A DNA stretch of 38,321 bases from Candidatus Caccenecus avistercoris (GCA_018716965.1 DVJF01000026.1:1-38321), one strand, 5' to 3'. Numbered from the stretch's first letter, positions 1 to 9,406 are shown. Notes: generated by a model not told the origin, from the letters alone. Numbers and translations: made by a program.

Positions 1-130
1 AAAAATAAGGAAAAAGCCAAAAATATTTTCCCTAATGCTTTAAAAGTTCTAAAAATGATAAAAATATTAAAATCAAAAAAAGACAAAGTAATAATTTTTT
101 TTAAAAATTTCACTTTGTCAACAGTCTGAA

Positions 131-163
131 ACATTGTAATGAAATATCATTACAATGTTTTTT
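131..163 (+). terminator. Intrinsic terminator (ACATTGTAATG-aaatat-CATTACAATGT-TTTTT)
   Basis: Perfect 11-bp stem followed by T-run on + strand. Confidence 0.7.
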
Positions 164-1292
164 GCTTTTTGTATATATTAATAAATTCAAGAAAAATAGC
201 TGTTAATTTTGAAATAAAAAGCAAAAAGAATATATATACTAAATTTTTTAAATCATAAATTATTTTTATTTTTTCTAATAAAAGTGGATAAAAAAATAAA
301 AGCACATTAATAAATAGTATAATTAACAAGGTAAATATTAAACTTAAAAAATATATACCTAAAATATCTTTTAGTTGTAAATATATAAATTTGAAGAGAA
401 TTTTAGAAGTAATATCTTTTTTTATTGTATTAATTTTTTTTGTAACTTTTTTTTTGAAAAAATATATAGTAGAAATTATAAACAATGTAATAAATAATAT
501 GATATTGCATAATGTTATAAAATTATTGATATGTTCAATCTTATTAGTATTAAGATATATCATTGGAGAAAAATTGTATCCTAAATTTTTTAGTTCTTTT
601 TCTACATATTCCATATTTTCTAATTTATCTACTTCAATTATTGAATCATTTTGACTTTGCATAAATTCTTTACTGTAAATATCATTAGCTATCTTATTTA
701 GTGTTTTTTCATTTACATAACAAACATATTCATCAATATTTTGATTATTATTTTCATAAACTCCTACAACCTTTAAATCAATGTCAAACTTTTCTCTTTT
801 CATATTTTCGTCGTAACTACCATAATATGAAAAAGGTATGGTTTGATTTAATAATTGATTACTATTAATTATATCTGAATTTAATGAATATCTTATTTTG
901 TAAAAATCTAGTGTTGGTAAAAAATTTTGTGGACAAATGATGTAATAATTTTTGTTATCGGGGAAATAATCACCATAAACGATTTTAGGAATGTTTTCTT
1001 GACTGATGTTGTATATCCATAATTCTCCAGAGATGTTATTATTTCGAAAAATCATACTTTCCAATCCATTTTGAAAATTATAAGAATGATGCACTTTTAA
1101 AATATGTTTATTCTGTGTTAATTCTCTTTTTATTTCATTAAAACTTTTATTGTCATTCCAAACTAATAATGTTTTATATAACAGTGTTTTATAGTTACCA
1201 TTTGAAATATAAGCATTATAACTTTTTTTATAAGTATTTAAACAGAAAATTGAACTAATTAATATAATTATTAATAATATAGTTTTTTTCAT
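150..1292 (-). CDS. FtsX/MacB-like permease, probably bacteriocin-associated membrane protein
   Basis: 380 aa ORF; N-terminal TM, large extracytoplasmic domain, C-terminal TM segments; adjacent to a secreted peptide gene. Confidence 0.5.
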   Translation of the reverse strand: MKKTILLIIILISSIFCLNTYKKSYNAYISNGNYKTLLYKTLLVWNDNKSFNEIKRELTQNKHILKVHHSYNFQNGLESMIFRNNNISGELWIYNISQENIPKIVYGDYFPDNKNYYIICPQNFLPTLDFYKIRYSLNSDIINSNQLLNQTIPFSYYGSYDENMKREKFDIDLKVVGVYENNNQNIDEYVCYVNEKTLNKIANDIYSKEFMQSQNDSIIEVDKLENMEYVEKELKNLGYNFSPMIYLNTNKIEHINNFITLCNIILFITLFIISTIYFFKKKVTKKINTIKKDITSKILFKFIYLQLKDILGIYFLSLIFTLLIILFINVLLFFYPLLLEKIKIIYDLKNLVYIFFLLFISKLTAIFLEFINIYKKQKTL

Positions 1293-1335
1293 AAAATAGT
1301 GCCTTTCTTAAATAAAGAGTTCTTTTAGAACTCCT

Positions 1336-1767
1336 TTACCCATTTGAAATTACTTTTATTTCTCCAGTCCATCCAGAACAAATATCTCCACCTATAATTT
1401 TTGCAGAAACATTTAGTTGCCAAAAGCCATTTCCAATATAACCCATATCCACTTTACCGCTTCCGTTTTGAGAAATGGAAACTATTTTTGTTCTTTGAGT
1501 TAATATACTAGATCCTACTCCTAATCCTAAACCGAAAACAGTTTTTTTGGTACCATCATTATTTAATTTTTTAATTTTATATTCAATAATTCCATTTCTG
1601 TATAATGCTGGCGTAGTAGTGGCAGCTGAAGTTACGAATCCTTTATTTACTTTAAAATTAGAGTTGCTATAAACGGTTTGAGATCCTGCAGCATTTACAA
1701 TTTTTATTCCAGAAAATAGCATTAAAAAAAGAGCAGCAATAGCTATTATTTTTTTCACTAATTTCAC
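1336..1767 (-). CDS. Secreted small protein, bacteriocin-like candidate
   Basis: 143 aa with clear signal peptide (MKLVKKIIAIAALFLMLFSGIKIVNAAG), directly upstream of the permease. Confidence 0.5.
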   Translation of the reverse strand: MKLVKKIIAIAALFLMLFSGIKIVNAAGSQTVYSNSNFKVNKGFVTSAATTTPALYRNGIIEYKIKKLNNDGTKKTVFGLGLGVGSSILTQRTKIVSISQNGSGKVDMGYIGNGFWQLNVSAKIIGGDICSGWTGEIKVISNG

Positions 1768-1976
1768 CTCACTTTCACTATATTATATTCTATAAATATT
1801 CAGTAAATAATGAAAAGGCTTAATTTTTATCAATTATAAAGAAATTAAAAAGGTTTTACTTTTTAATTTCTTGATCTTATCTTAATTTTATAATTATTTT
1901 CGTTTAAATGCACATTTCTTTTTGCATAGCTATATAAATTTTCTATTGCATTCATTTTTTCGTGTTGTGTTTTTTG

Positions 1977-2075
1977 ATTATTTAAATCTTTTAATGCCTT
2001 TTCTTTTGTAGCATTATAAACTTCTTGAACTTTTTTTATTATTTCTTCATTCGGCATATCTTTGTAAAAATCTTT
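1977..2075 (-). repeat. 99-bp perfect inverted repeat, left copy
   Basis: Reverse complement is identical base-for-base to 6389-6487. Confidence 0.95.
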
Positions 2076-2086
2076 CTTCAAAGGAT

Positions 2087-3124
2087 ATGTATTGGGAAAA
2101 GTCAGCAACTGCAGTATTGTCTGCTTTATGCTATGCTTTAATAGAAGATTGTAAAACTGAAGATGAAGTGAATTTATATTCTATCTATAATTTGCTAGTA
2201 GAACACGGTACCAAAACTATTGATAGATTTAATTCATTGGATTTATATTTTCAACAAAAACCAATGGGAAGTTTATCTAAAATGAGTTATGCCACAGGTT
2301 CATTTGCTAAAGGTGAAACTCGTGCTACACTTTTTTCTGTGCTTGCAACAACTATTAAAATGTTTAGTGATACTGGAATAGCCAATCTTACTAGTCATAC
2401 AGACTTTGAACTTAATAGTATAGGAAAAGAAAAAACTGTTGTATTTTTGATTATCCCTGATGAAAAGGAATCAAGGCACGAGTTAGCTTCTCTTTTTATA
2501 GACCAATGCTATCAAGCCTTGGTAAATTCAGCACAATCCTATAGTGATGGTAAGATGCCAATAAGAGTTAACTTTATTTTAGATGAATTTGCAAATATGC
2601 CACCTATAACTTCCATATCAAATAAAATTACTGTTTCAAGATCTCGTAATATTCGCTTTTATTTAGTTTTACAAGATTTTGACCAGTTAAAAGAAACGTA
2701 TAAAGATTCGGCAGGAACTATTAAATCAAATTGTACTAATTGGATTTATCTTCTTACTTCTGACAACGAAACTGCTCGTGAGATTTCAAATCGACTAGGA
2801 AAATATACTATTTCTTCCGAACGTGTCTCTACATCTAGTAGAATAGAGCAATTAGATTATAACATTTCGAATGATAAGTCTTTATTGGGCAGAGAATTGC
2901 TTATGCCTGATGAGTTAATGAGGTTTAAATTTGGTGAAGCTTTGTTCATTAAAGCAAGAAAGTATCCAGTTAAAACTATGGCAATTCCAATATATGACTA
3001 TCCTATAAAATTTAAAAAAATATCTTTACCTATTGAAGTAAAAAATACTGAAATAAAATGTTTTAATTTGGATGAGTTTAGAAAATTAAAATCTAGTCAA
3101 GAAAATAAAATTGATTTAGAATAA
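2087..3124 (+). pseudogene. VirD4/TraG-type IV coupling protein, 5'-truncated
   Basis: 'YWEKSATAVLSALCYALIED ... VNFILDEFANMPPI ... LVLQDFDQLKETY' is T4CP C-terminal half; N-terminal Walker A half missing, break lies at the edge of the inverted repeat. Confidence 0.8.
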
Positions 3125-3175
3125 GTTGATTAATAATACTTTCAGAGTTAACATTCAACTTGAAAGTGAGGATAT

Positions 3176-3565
3176 ATGAAAGAAAAATTATTATGTTTAG
3201 GAACAGAAGAAAGTATTATTATTTTCAATGAACATTGTAGTGAAGCAATTAGAATTAGTAATCATAATAATGAAATTATTACATCTAAAATTAAAAATGA
3301 GGCTATTATTGAAAATATAAAAATTTTTCCTGTTAAGTATTCTGATTTAGAGCATTATTTTATTTTTAAAAATTATTATCAGCAAATGGCCGGATTAGGT
3401 GTAAACAAAGAAATAAAACATAAATTAGAGGAATTGATGGATTATCATTTAAAATTCATAAATATTCCAAAAAATAACAATAACGATATAGAAAATATTC
3501 TTTATCAGGTTACAGTGCTTTTTAAAAATGAATGTGATGAAAACCATAAATACAAAGACTTTTAA
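3176..3565 (+). CDS. Hypothetical protein
   Basis: 129 aa ORF with ATG and upstream purine-rich SD. Confidence 0.5.
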   Translation: MKEKLLCLGTEESIIIFNEHCSEAIRISNHNNEIITSKIKNEAIIENIKIFPVKYSDLEHYFIFKNYYQQMAGLGVNKEIKHKLEELMDYHLKFINIPKNNNNDIENILYQVTVLFKNECDENHKYKDF

Positions 3566-3954
3566 TCTTAAAAATACAGCTATATTTTATGTTTATATAT
3601 TTGAATAAATAGACAGATTTATTCCCTTAAATATGCAAAACAAGTAATTATTAACTTAGTTAAGTATAAATAAATATTAAAATTATCTTATTTTAGCCAA
3701 AAAATTAGTTTTATATACAAATGAAAATTTATTTAATTTTTTATATAACTAATTATATTTAATTGCATCATTAAATTTTGGACAACAAATGAACAACATG
3801 ATTTGGTAGGATTTTTGAACCATATTTATGTAAATAAGGTGACAATTTTTTAAATTTTATTGAATTTTGGTAAATAATATATTACAATTAATTTACAACG
3901 AACTCATTGATGTTTTCGATTAAAATCATATATTAATGTGATTTTCGTAATTTT

Positions 3955-4080
3955 TTGGTCTAACAAGACTGTCCTTATATTTGGGGAGCATTAGTAAATA
4001 ATTTAGTAATGCATATATACGAAGTATAAGTAGTAATGCTATATCAAAAATATGGTATAGTTAGATGGTCTGTTCCTTAA
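3955..4080 (+). ncRNA. Candidate retron msr-msd RNA region
   Basis: Immediately upstream of the RT operon; hairpin GCATTAgTAAATaATTTAgTAATGC (3988-4012), hairpin ATAC-GAA-GTAT (4017-4027), closing TCTAAC (3959-3964)/GTTAGA (4060-4065). Confidence 0.4.
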
Positions 4081-4137
4081 CAATTAAGTTAGTCAATGGG
4101 CCTCTAATAATATTTATATTAAAGGAGGAAATAATTA

Positions 4138-4355
4138 TGGATAGTAATATCAAATTTACTTCTGTTAACAAAAAGAAAAAGACTAAAAGAACTTTTATCA
4201 TGAATTTTTCAAAAAAAGATTTCTTTGCTATTCTTGCATTAGAAGTAATAACTAACCCATCATTTTTAGAATTCGTTGTTGAAATTGTTAAAACAATACT
4301 GAACAGACCTTTCTATTATTTTGATAATAATAGTTTTTTTTATTTAAGGAGTTGA
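4138..4355 (+). CDS. Small hydrophobic-segment protein between candidate retron RNA and RT
   Basis: 72 aa from ATG at 4138 with strong SD AAAGGAGG; 'FFAILALEVITNPSFLEFVVEIVKTIL'. Confidence 0.55.
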
Positions 4356-4360
4356 AATAA

Positions 4361-5626
4361 ATGGATTTAAATAAATTAATTGAAGAAAATATTAGCAAAA
4401 ATAGAATTACTGGTTTAACCAAGCCTAAAATAATAAAAGAAATGTTATCAATTCCAGAAAATATTAATTTAAAAAAATTAGACCAAATTATTAATTCCTG
4501 TTATAGTACTTTTTATATAAAAAAGAATTGGTCAAAGCATCAAGAAACTGAAGAAGAAAAATATATAAGATATTTAAATATACATCAAGAATTATCAGAA
4601 AGAATACAGCAACTTCCTGAAAATGCTGATAAAACTAAGTATAGAAAAATTTTAGTAATTAATGAACCTTGGCTAAAAGTAAGTCAAAAAAAACTAAATA
4701 AATTATTAACTAGTATTTTATTAACCAAAAAAGAAAAAGCAAAAAAGAGAGAAAGTATTGTTCCGTATTTACATTCTTCTGTTAAACAAAGATCTTATAC
4801 AACAAATGCACAAGCGCATATAGGAGATAAATATGTTTTTGCAATAGATTTAAAAGATTTTTATCCATCAGTAACAAAAGTAAAAATTTTCAATTTTTTT
4901 AAAAAGCATTTTAAACTTCCTAGTGATATTGCTATGATTTATGCAGTTCTTTCAACCTATAAATCAGATAATGGAGAATACTGTTTGGGTCAAGGTTTAT
5001 CACAAAGTTCAACATTAGCATTTTTAGTAAATTATCGATTGTTTAATTATTTATATCTTGAAGCCCAAAAATTAGGTATAGAAATGACTATTTATGTAGA
5101 TGATGTTATTTTTAGTTCTTCTAGTCCGATTCCACAAAAATTTATTAATAGACTTTTTGGAATAATTAAAGAAAATAAAATGTCTATAAAAAGAAGAAAA
5201 GTGTATTATTATGGAAAAAAGCAAACAAAAAAAATCACAGGAATTTATATAAAAAAAAATAAAACCTCAGTGGCTTATGAAAAACATAAAGAAATTAGAA
5301 TTCAATATAATTATCTAAAAGAAAAAATAAAAGAAATAAAAACTTTTAGTGATTATTTATGTATATATAATCTTTATTTAAAATTTTATGGAAATTATCA
5401 TCATATATTAAATGTGGAAAAGAAAATCAATAATAAAATTTTAAATTTTGTAGATAAATATGATGAATTTTTTCCTAAAGGAATTCATAAGAAACAAAAA
5501 CAGCCATACAGTGTTCAAAATATAAAAACTATCAATGATGTACAAAGACTAAATAAATGTTATCAAAAGTTAAAAAATAAAAATTTAAACGAAGTAATAT
5601 TAGATTATCCTAATGTTAATTTATAA
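4361..5626 (+). CDS. Retron-type reverse transcriptase
   Basis: 421 aa; 'TTNAQAH' (retron NAxxH motif), 'AIDLKDFYPSV', 'LGQGLSQSSTLAFL', 'IYVDDVIFSS' catalytic box, 'KKITGIYI' (VTG-like). Confidence 0.88.
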   Translation: MDLNKLIEENISKNRITGLTKPKIIKEMLSIPENINLKKLDQIINSCYSTFYIKKNWSKHQETEEEKYIRYLNIHQELSERIQQLPENADKTKYRKILVINEPWLKVSQKKLNKLLTSILLTKKEKAKKRESIVPYLHSSVKQRSYTTNAQAHIGDKYVFAIDLKDFYPSVTKVKIFNFFKKHFKLPSDIAMIYAVLSTYKSDNGEYCLGQGLSQSSTLAFLVNYRLFNYLYLEAQKLGIEMTIYVDDVIFSSSSPIPQKFINRLFGIIKENKMSIKRRKVYYYGKKQTKKITGIYIKKNKTSVAYEKHKEIRIQYNYLKEKIKEIKTFSDYLCIYNLYLKFYGNYHHILNVEKKINNKILNFVDKYDEFFPKGIHKKQKQPYSVQNIKTINDVQRLNKCYQKLKNKNLNEVILDYPNVNL

Positions 5627-5710
5627 TCACAAAGGAGGATTGATAAATGAATTTAAACTATGCTATATTTAGAAGCCACCCTAAGTTAATTTGTAAAGGA
5701 GAAATTAATT

Positions 5711-6049
5711 ATAAATATTAAAAATATTTCATGTAACGAAGTTAAAGAACTAAGAAACAATAATTATGAATTTTTGATTTTACAGGGCTGTGGTGGCGAT
5801 CTTAACGATTGGGTTAATGGCTTTACAGATATGTTGAAGGATGAGGGAATCGTAAACGATTCTTTTTCTTTTGATGAAGTGTATAGTTTTGAAAATAATA
5901 ATTTAATTAATTTAGCTTTTGCTATTAATAATGAAAATTTAGATATAGGGAAACTTGCTATTTTTAGATTAAAAATTAGAAATGATTTTGGTGCAATGTG
6001 GCTATCTGATTATATTGATAATGGCTATATTAAAGATGTAAGATTATAA
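5711..6049 (+). CDS. Hypothetical accessory protein, apparent ATA start
   Basis: Open frame extends upstream of the track's TTG start: (I/M)NIKNISCNEVKELRNNNYEFLILQGCGGDLNDW...; SD AAAGGAG at 5695-5701, ATA at 5711. Confidence 0.5.
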   Translation: MNIKNISCNEVKELRNNNYEFLILQGCGGDLNDWVNGFTDMLKDEGIVNDSFSFDEVYSFENNNLINLAFAINNENLDIGKLAIFRLKIRNDFGAMWLSDYIDNGYIKDVRL

Positions 6050-6061
6050 GGGGGAATTATT

Positions 6062-6505
6062 ATATTTAATGAATTAAAAAAAGAATATGAAGAAAAGTTT
6101 AATAAAGAATTAAATAAAACGGGAATATTTTGGGCTTTTAGTAATCAACAATTCGATGAAAACAAAACTCATAAAGATGCGCCTAATGATGAATATTTGT
6201 CTATTGGATCAGGTGGTTATATACACAAATCAAATAAATTAAAATTAGATAATTTTTATAAAGTTATAGTTCCTAAATTAAAAAAAGATTTTACTGATAA
6301 AATAAAAATTGAAGAATTAATTGAATATGAATTAATAAATCATGAATGTTACTATATTGGTGATTATAGTTTGGCAGTATTTTCTATAAAAGATTTTTAC
6401 AAAGATATGCCGAATGAAGAAATAATAAAAAAAGTTCAAGAAGTTTATAATGCTACAAAAGAAAAGGCATTAAAAGATTTAAATAATAGTAGTATTGGAA
6501 TCTAA
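6062..6505 (+). CDS. Hypothetical accessory protein with hybrid C-terminus, apparent ATA start
   Basis: (I/M)FNELKKEYEEKFNKELNKTGIFWAFSNQQF...; SD AAGGGGG then ATA at 6062; last 33 codons fall in the 99-bp repeat. Confidence 0.5.
   Translation: MFNELKKEYEEKFNKELNKTGIFWAFSNQQFDENKTHKDAPNDEYLSIGSGGYIHKSNKLKLDNFYKVIVPKLKKDFTDKIKIEELIEYELINHECYYIGDYSLAVFSIKDFYKDMPNEEIIKKVQEVYNATKEKALKDLNNSSIGI
6389..6487 (+). repeat. 99-bp perfect inverted repeat, right copy
   Basis: Identical to reverse complement of 1977-2075. Confidence 0.95.
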
Positions 6506-6620
6506 AGAAAAATCAAAATAGATAAAAATATAAGCCATTAATTTATTGCTTGACAGAGCTGTGAAAAATAGCTTGTCAAAATAAAAAAGAGCTTTCAAAA
6601 GCCCTTAAAATAAACAAAAT

Positions 6621-6694
6621 TGGAGGAGCCTACCGGATTTGAACCGGTGCTAACGGAGTTGCAGTCCGGTGCCTTACCACTTGGCTAAAGCTCC
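6621..6694 (-). tRNA. tRNA-Cys (GCA), CCA encoded
   Basis: GGAGCTT...CTGCAAC loop...GGTTCAAATCC...AGGCTCC-T-CCA on minus strand; terminator-like hairpin downstream. Confidence 0.93.
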
Positions 6695-6814
6695 ATATCG
6701 CAATGAAATAATACTTCCCTTCATTGCATTTACTATTTTACACTAATGTTGCATCTTTGTCAATTAGTGTAAATGTTTTTTTATGTTTAATTTTATGTTT
6801 TAAGGAGGAATTTT

Positions 6815-7219
6815 ATGATTATATTACATAAAAGTTTAAAAAGAAGTGAAGAATTAGTAAGATCTATTCGTAGAAAATTTGAATACGATGGTAAAGCTAT
6901 AAGCGGTGTTATGGAATGTTTTAATAATAAAGATTATCAAGGATATATCTTAAAAATTATGCATTCTTTTAATAAAGGTAATGATCTCGTTATATGGTTT
7001 TATGAATCTTTAAAAGATAAAAATATTCAAGTAGCTTATAGCACTTTATCTAATGTTGATGAATTTAATAATTGGATAGATAAAGAGCAATTAAATGTCA
7101 AAGTATATCCTATTGTTAAAGAAATTAAAAGAGATATTGTTAGTGATGTTTTTAATAATATAATTAATTATTATGGGTTAGACGAACAAATAGAAGAAGA
7201 AAAAAGTCTAAAAATTTAG
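6815..7219 (+). CDS. Hypothetical accessory protein
   Basis: 134 aa with SD AAGGAGG and ATG. Confidence 0.6.
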   Translation: MIILHKSLKRSEELVRSIRRKFEYDGKAISGVMECFNNKDYQGYILKIMHSFNKGNDLVIWFYESLKDKNIQVAYSTLSNVDEFNNWIDKEQLNVKVYPIVKEIKRDIVSDVFNNIINYYGLDEQIEEEKSLKI

Positions 7220-7229
7220 GAGGCATTTT

Positions 7230-7526
7230 ATAGAACTAAAAAGATTAAGTGATATTTTTTATGAAATAGCAGATTTTTTAAAAAATTATGAGTTGCAAGA
7301 GGAAAATAAGAATTTAAAGCAAAATACTGAAGATGAAAAATTATATAAATTAAAAGAGATATTGGAGTTATACCCGATATTAACCACTTATTCTGTAAAT
7401 AAGGCGGTCAATGAGAAAAAATTAAAAGCAATTCAACTTGGCAAAACTAGATTTTATAAAAAGAAAGATATTGAAAAGTTTTTGGAATCTAATTATGATT
7501 GTAAAAAATACCTAGGAGGGTTTTAA
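7230..7526 (+). CDS. Excisionase-like HTH DNA-binding protein, apparent ATA start
   Basis: (I/M)ELKRLSDIFYEIADFLKNYE...LKEILELYPILTTYSVNKAVNEKKLKAIQLGKTRFYKKKDIEKFLES (HTH_17-like); AGGAGG then ATA at 7230; next to integrase. Confidence 0.6.
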   Translation: MELKRLSDIFYEIADFLKNYELQEENKNLKQNTEDEKLYKLKEILELYPILTTYSVNKAVNEKKLKAIQLGKTRFYKKKDIEKFLESNYDCKKYLGGF

Positions 7527-7528
7527 AT

Positions 7529-9135
7529 ATAGGCAGGATTGCTAAAGTAAGTGATTTAACTAAAAATGATTTAAAAAAATTCGAAATTGGTTTAACTGAA
7601 GCTAAAAAATTAAAAATTACCAAAGAGGATTTAAAAGGGATTACAGAAATAATTCCAAATAAAAAATATGGAATCAGATTAACTACTGGAAGTAGAAAAT
7701 ATTTTACTTTAAATGGTACTTTAATAGATAGCATTCGTGAGAAAAAAAGAGTTGAAAAAAATGTTCAGTTTGATCCAAAACAAGAACATTCAGAAAATTC
7801 AGAACTTATATTTAGTGATGGAATAAAATTGTATTTTAATGATTTATACGATCGTGAAAAAAGGAACGCTATTGATATAAATACAGTATATGATCATTAT
7901 AAAAAAACTAATCTTTATATTATTCCTTACTTTGTAGAAGAACGTGGGGATATAAAATTATCACAACTTACAACTAAGGATATTGAAGACTTTTACACAT
8001 ATATGAGAAAAAGACCAAATAGTAATAATTCAAAAGAATCATTAAGTGAAAAAACTATACACAATACTAGTACAACTCTAAATGCAATATTAAACTTTTT
8101 GGTTAGTGATAAAAAATTGAAATTAATCCAGCCAAAGAAGCTAGAAATAAACCAAATCCTAAAAAAAAGAAAAAAGAATTACAATATTTTAAAAAAAATG
8201 AAGCAATTTATGCTCTTAAATGTATAGATAACTTTGCCGATATTCGTTTAAAAACTTTTATGAATATTATATTTTCGTTAGGATGTAGAAGTGAGGAAGT
8301 AACTGGGTTAAGATGGTGTGATATAGATTTTGATGAGGCAGAAGTTAATTATTATGTTGCAATTACTTCTAATGTTCCAAAAAGTTTTTTAAAAAGTGAT
8401 AAAAGAGTTAGAGAAAAGGAACTTAAAACACCAAATAGTTATAGAACTAATTTTTTGTCGGATAAAGCATTACGACTTTTAAAAAATTATTACGAATTTC
8501 AAAAAGCCTGTGGTTTTGACATAAAAGATACTGATTATATATTTAAATCTTGGGATGGCGAATCGGTAGCTGATCCTCATAAGTTATCAGAATATTGGCG
8601 AAAATTTAAAAAACAATATAATATTAAAAATGTAGATTTACATAGAATAAGACATACTGTTGCAAATATACTAGAGTGAAAAGGAATACCTAAAAAAGAT
8701 ATTGCTAAGTTACTTGGTAATACTGAACGTGTACTCGAGGAATTTTATACTCATGTTGATTCCCAAGAATTAAAAAAAATGAGAAACGTTCTCGATGAAG
8801 AATTATTCGAAGACGTGGAAACAATAGATTTGGATATAAACTTGACTGTTAAAATTCTTAATGATTATCCAATGGCATCTTTTAGTGATTCAGAATTAAA
8901 AAAAATCGACTATTTATTAGATCAAAATATAGACAATACGAATTTTGAATCATATATTAAAATTACGAAACAAACAATTTTAAATAGTAATGCAAAACTA
9001 ATTTATTTTATAGATGATAATAAAGAAAGATTAAATATAAAAATTGAGTGTTATAAGTTATTTGTTCCTAGTAGTAATATAGGTATTAAAAAAGTCAAAG
9101 ATGTTGCTATTACCAAAAGTATTTTTGAATTTTAG
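7529..9135 (+). pseudogene. Tyrosine recombinase/integrase, frameshifted, with in-frame TGA and apparent ATA start
   Basis: (I/M)GRIAKVSDLTKND... to 'LGCRSEEVTGLRW', 'HRIRHT', 'EEFYTHV'; frame change at the A6 run 8111-8116; TGA at 8677-8679. Confidence 0.85.
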
Positions 9136-9360
9136 AGATTAAATGTTAATAAAATATTATGATAAAATACATCCGGTAAACAAACTATATATAGTTTACT
9201 TTTCTATGGATTTATTTGGGAATGTATTGACTGATTATTGTCCAAACAATACAAAAAAATACAAAAAAATATGATTTTTTTAATAAAAATATTGTTTTGT
9301 ATTATTGCGAAATACCTTGATTTTATGCGATTTCTATATAAAATTAAATAAAATGGTATT

Positions 9361-9406
9361 GACTGCAACTCCCCGAGCACCAGTTCAAATCTGGTAGGCC
9401 CCTCCA
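9361..9406 (+). other. Orphan tRNA-Cys 3' half (probable att scar)
   Basis: GACTGCAACTCC...CACCAGTTCAAATCTGGTAGGCCCCTCCA; no 5' half upstream; terminator AAGAGTATTTACTCTTTTTT follows. Confidence 0.8.

Noticed and set aside
391-654. + strand ORF 87 aa
   Set aside because: Antisense to the permease gene; composition of TM-coding antisense, no independent support.
4361-5626. RT as part of a diversity-generating retroelement or group II intron
   Set aside because: No template/variable repeat pair, no maturase/endonuclease domains, no intron structure seen; retron motif NAxxH present.
7489-7734. 81-aa minus ORF
   Set aside because: Antisense to the integrase N-terminal region, whose reading frame extends to 7529.
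8677-8679. TGA read as Trp (recoded genetic code)
   Set aside because: TGG is used for Trp in core genes (e.g. ABC ATPase ending GAC TGG TAA, RecD2 IHRFLKW); TGA ends the IS transposase. A local nonsense mutation is simpler.
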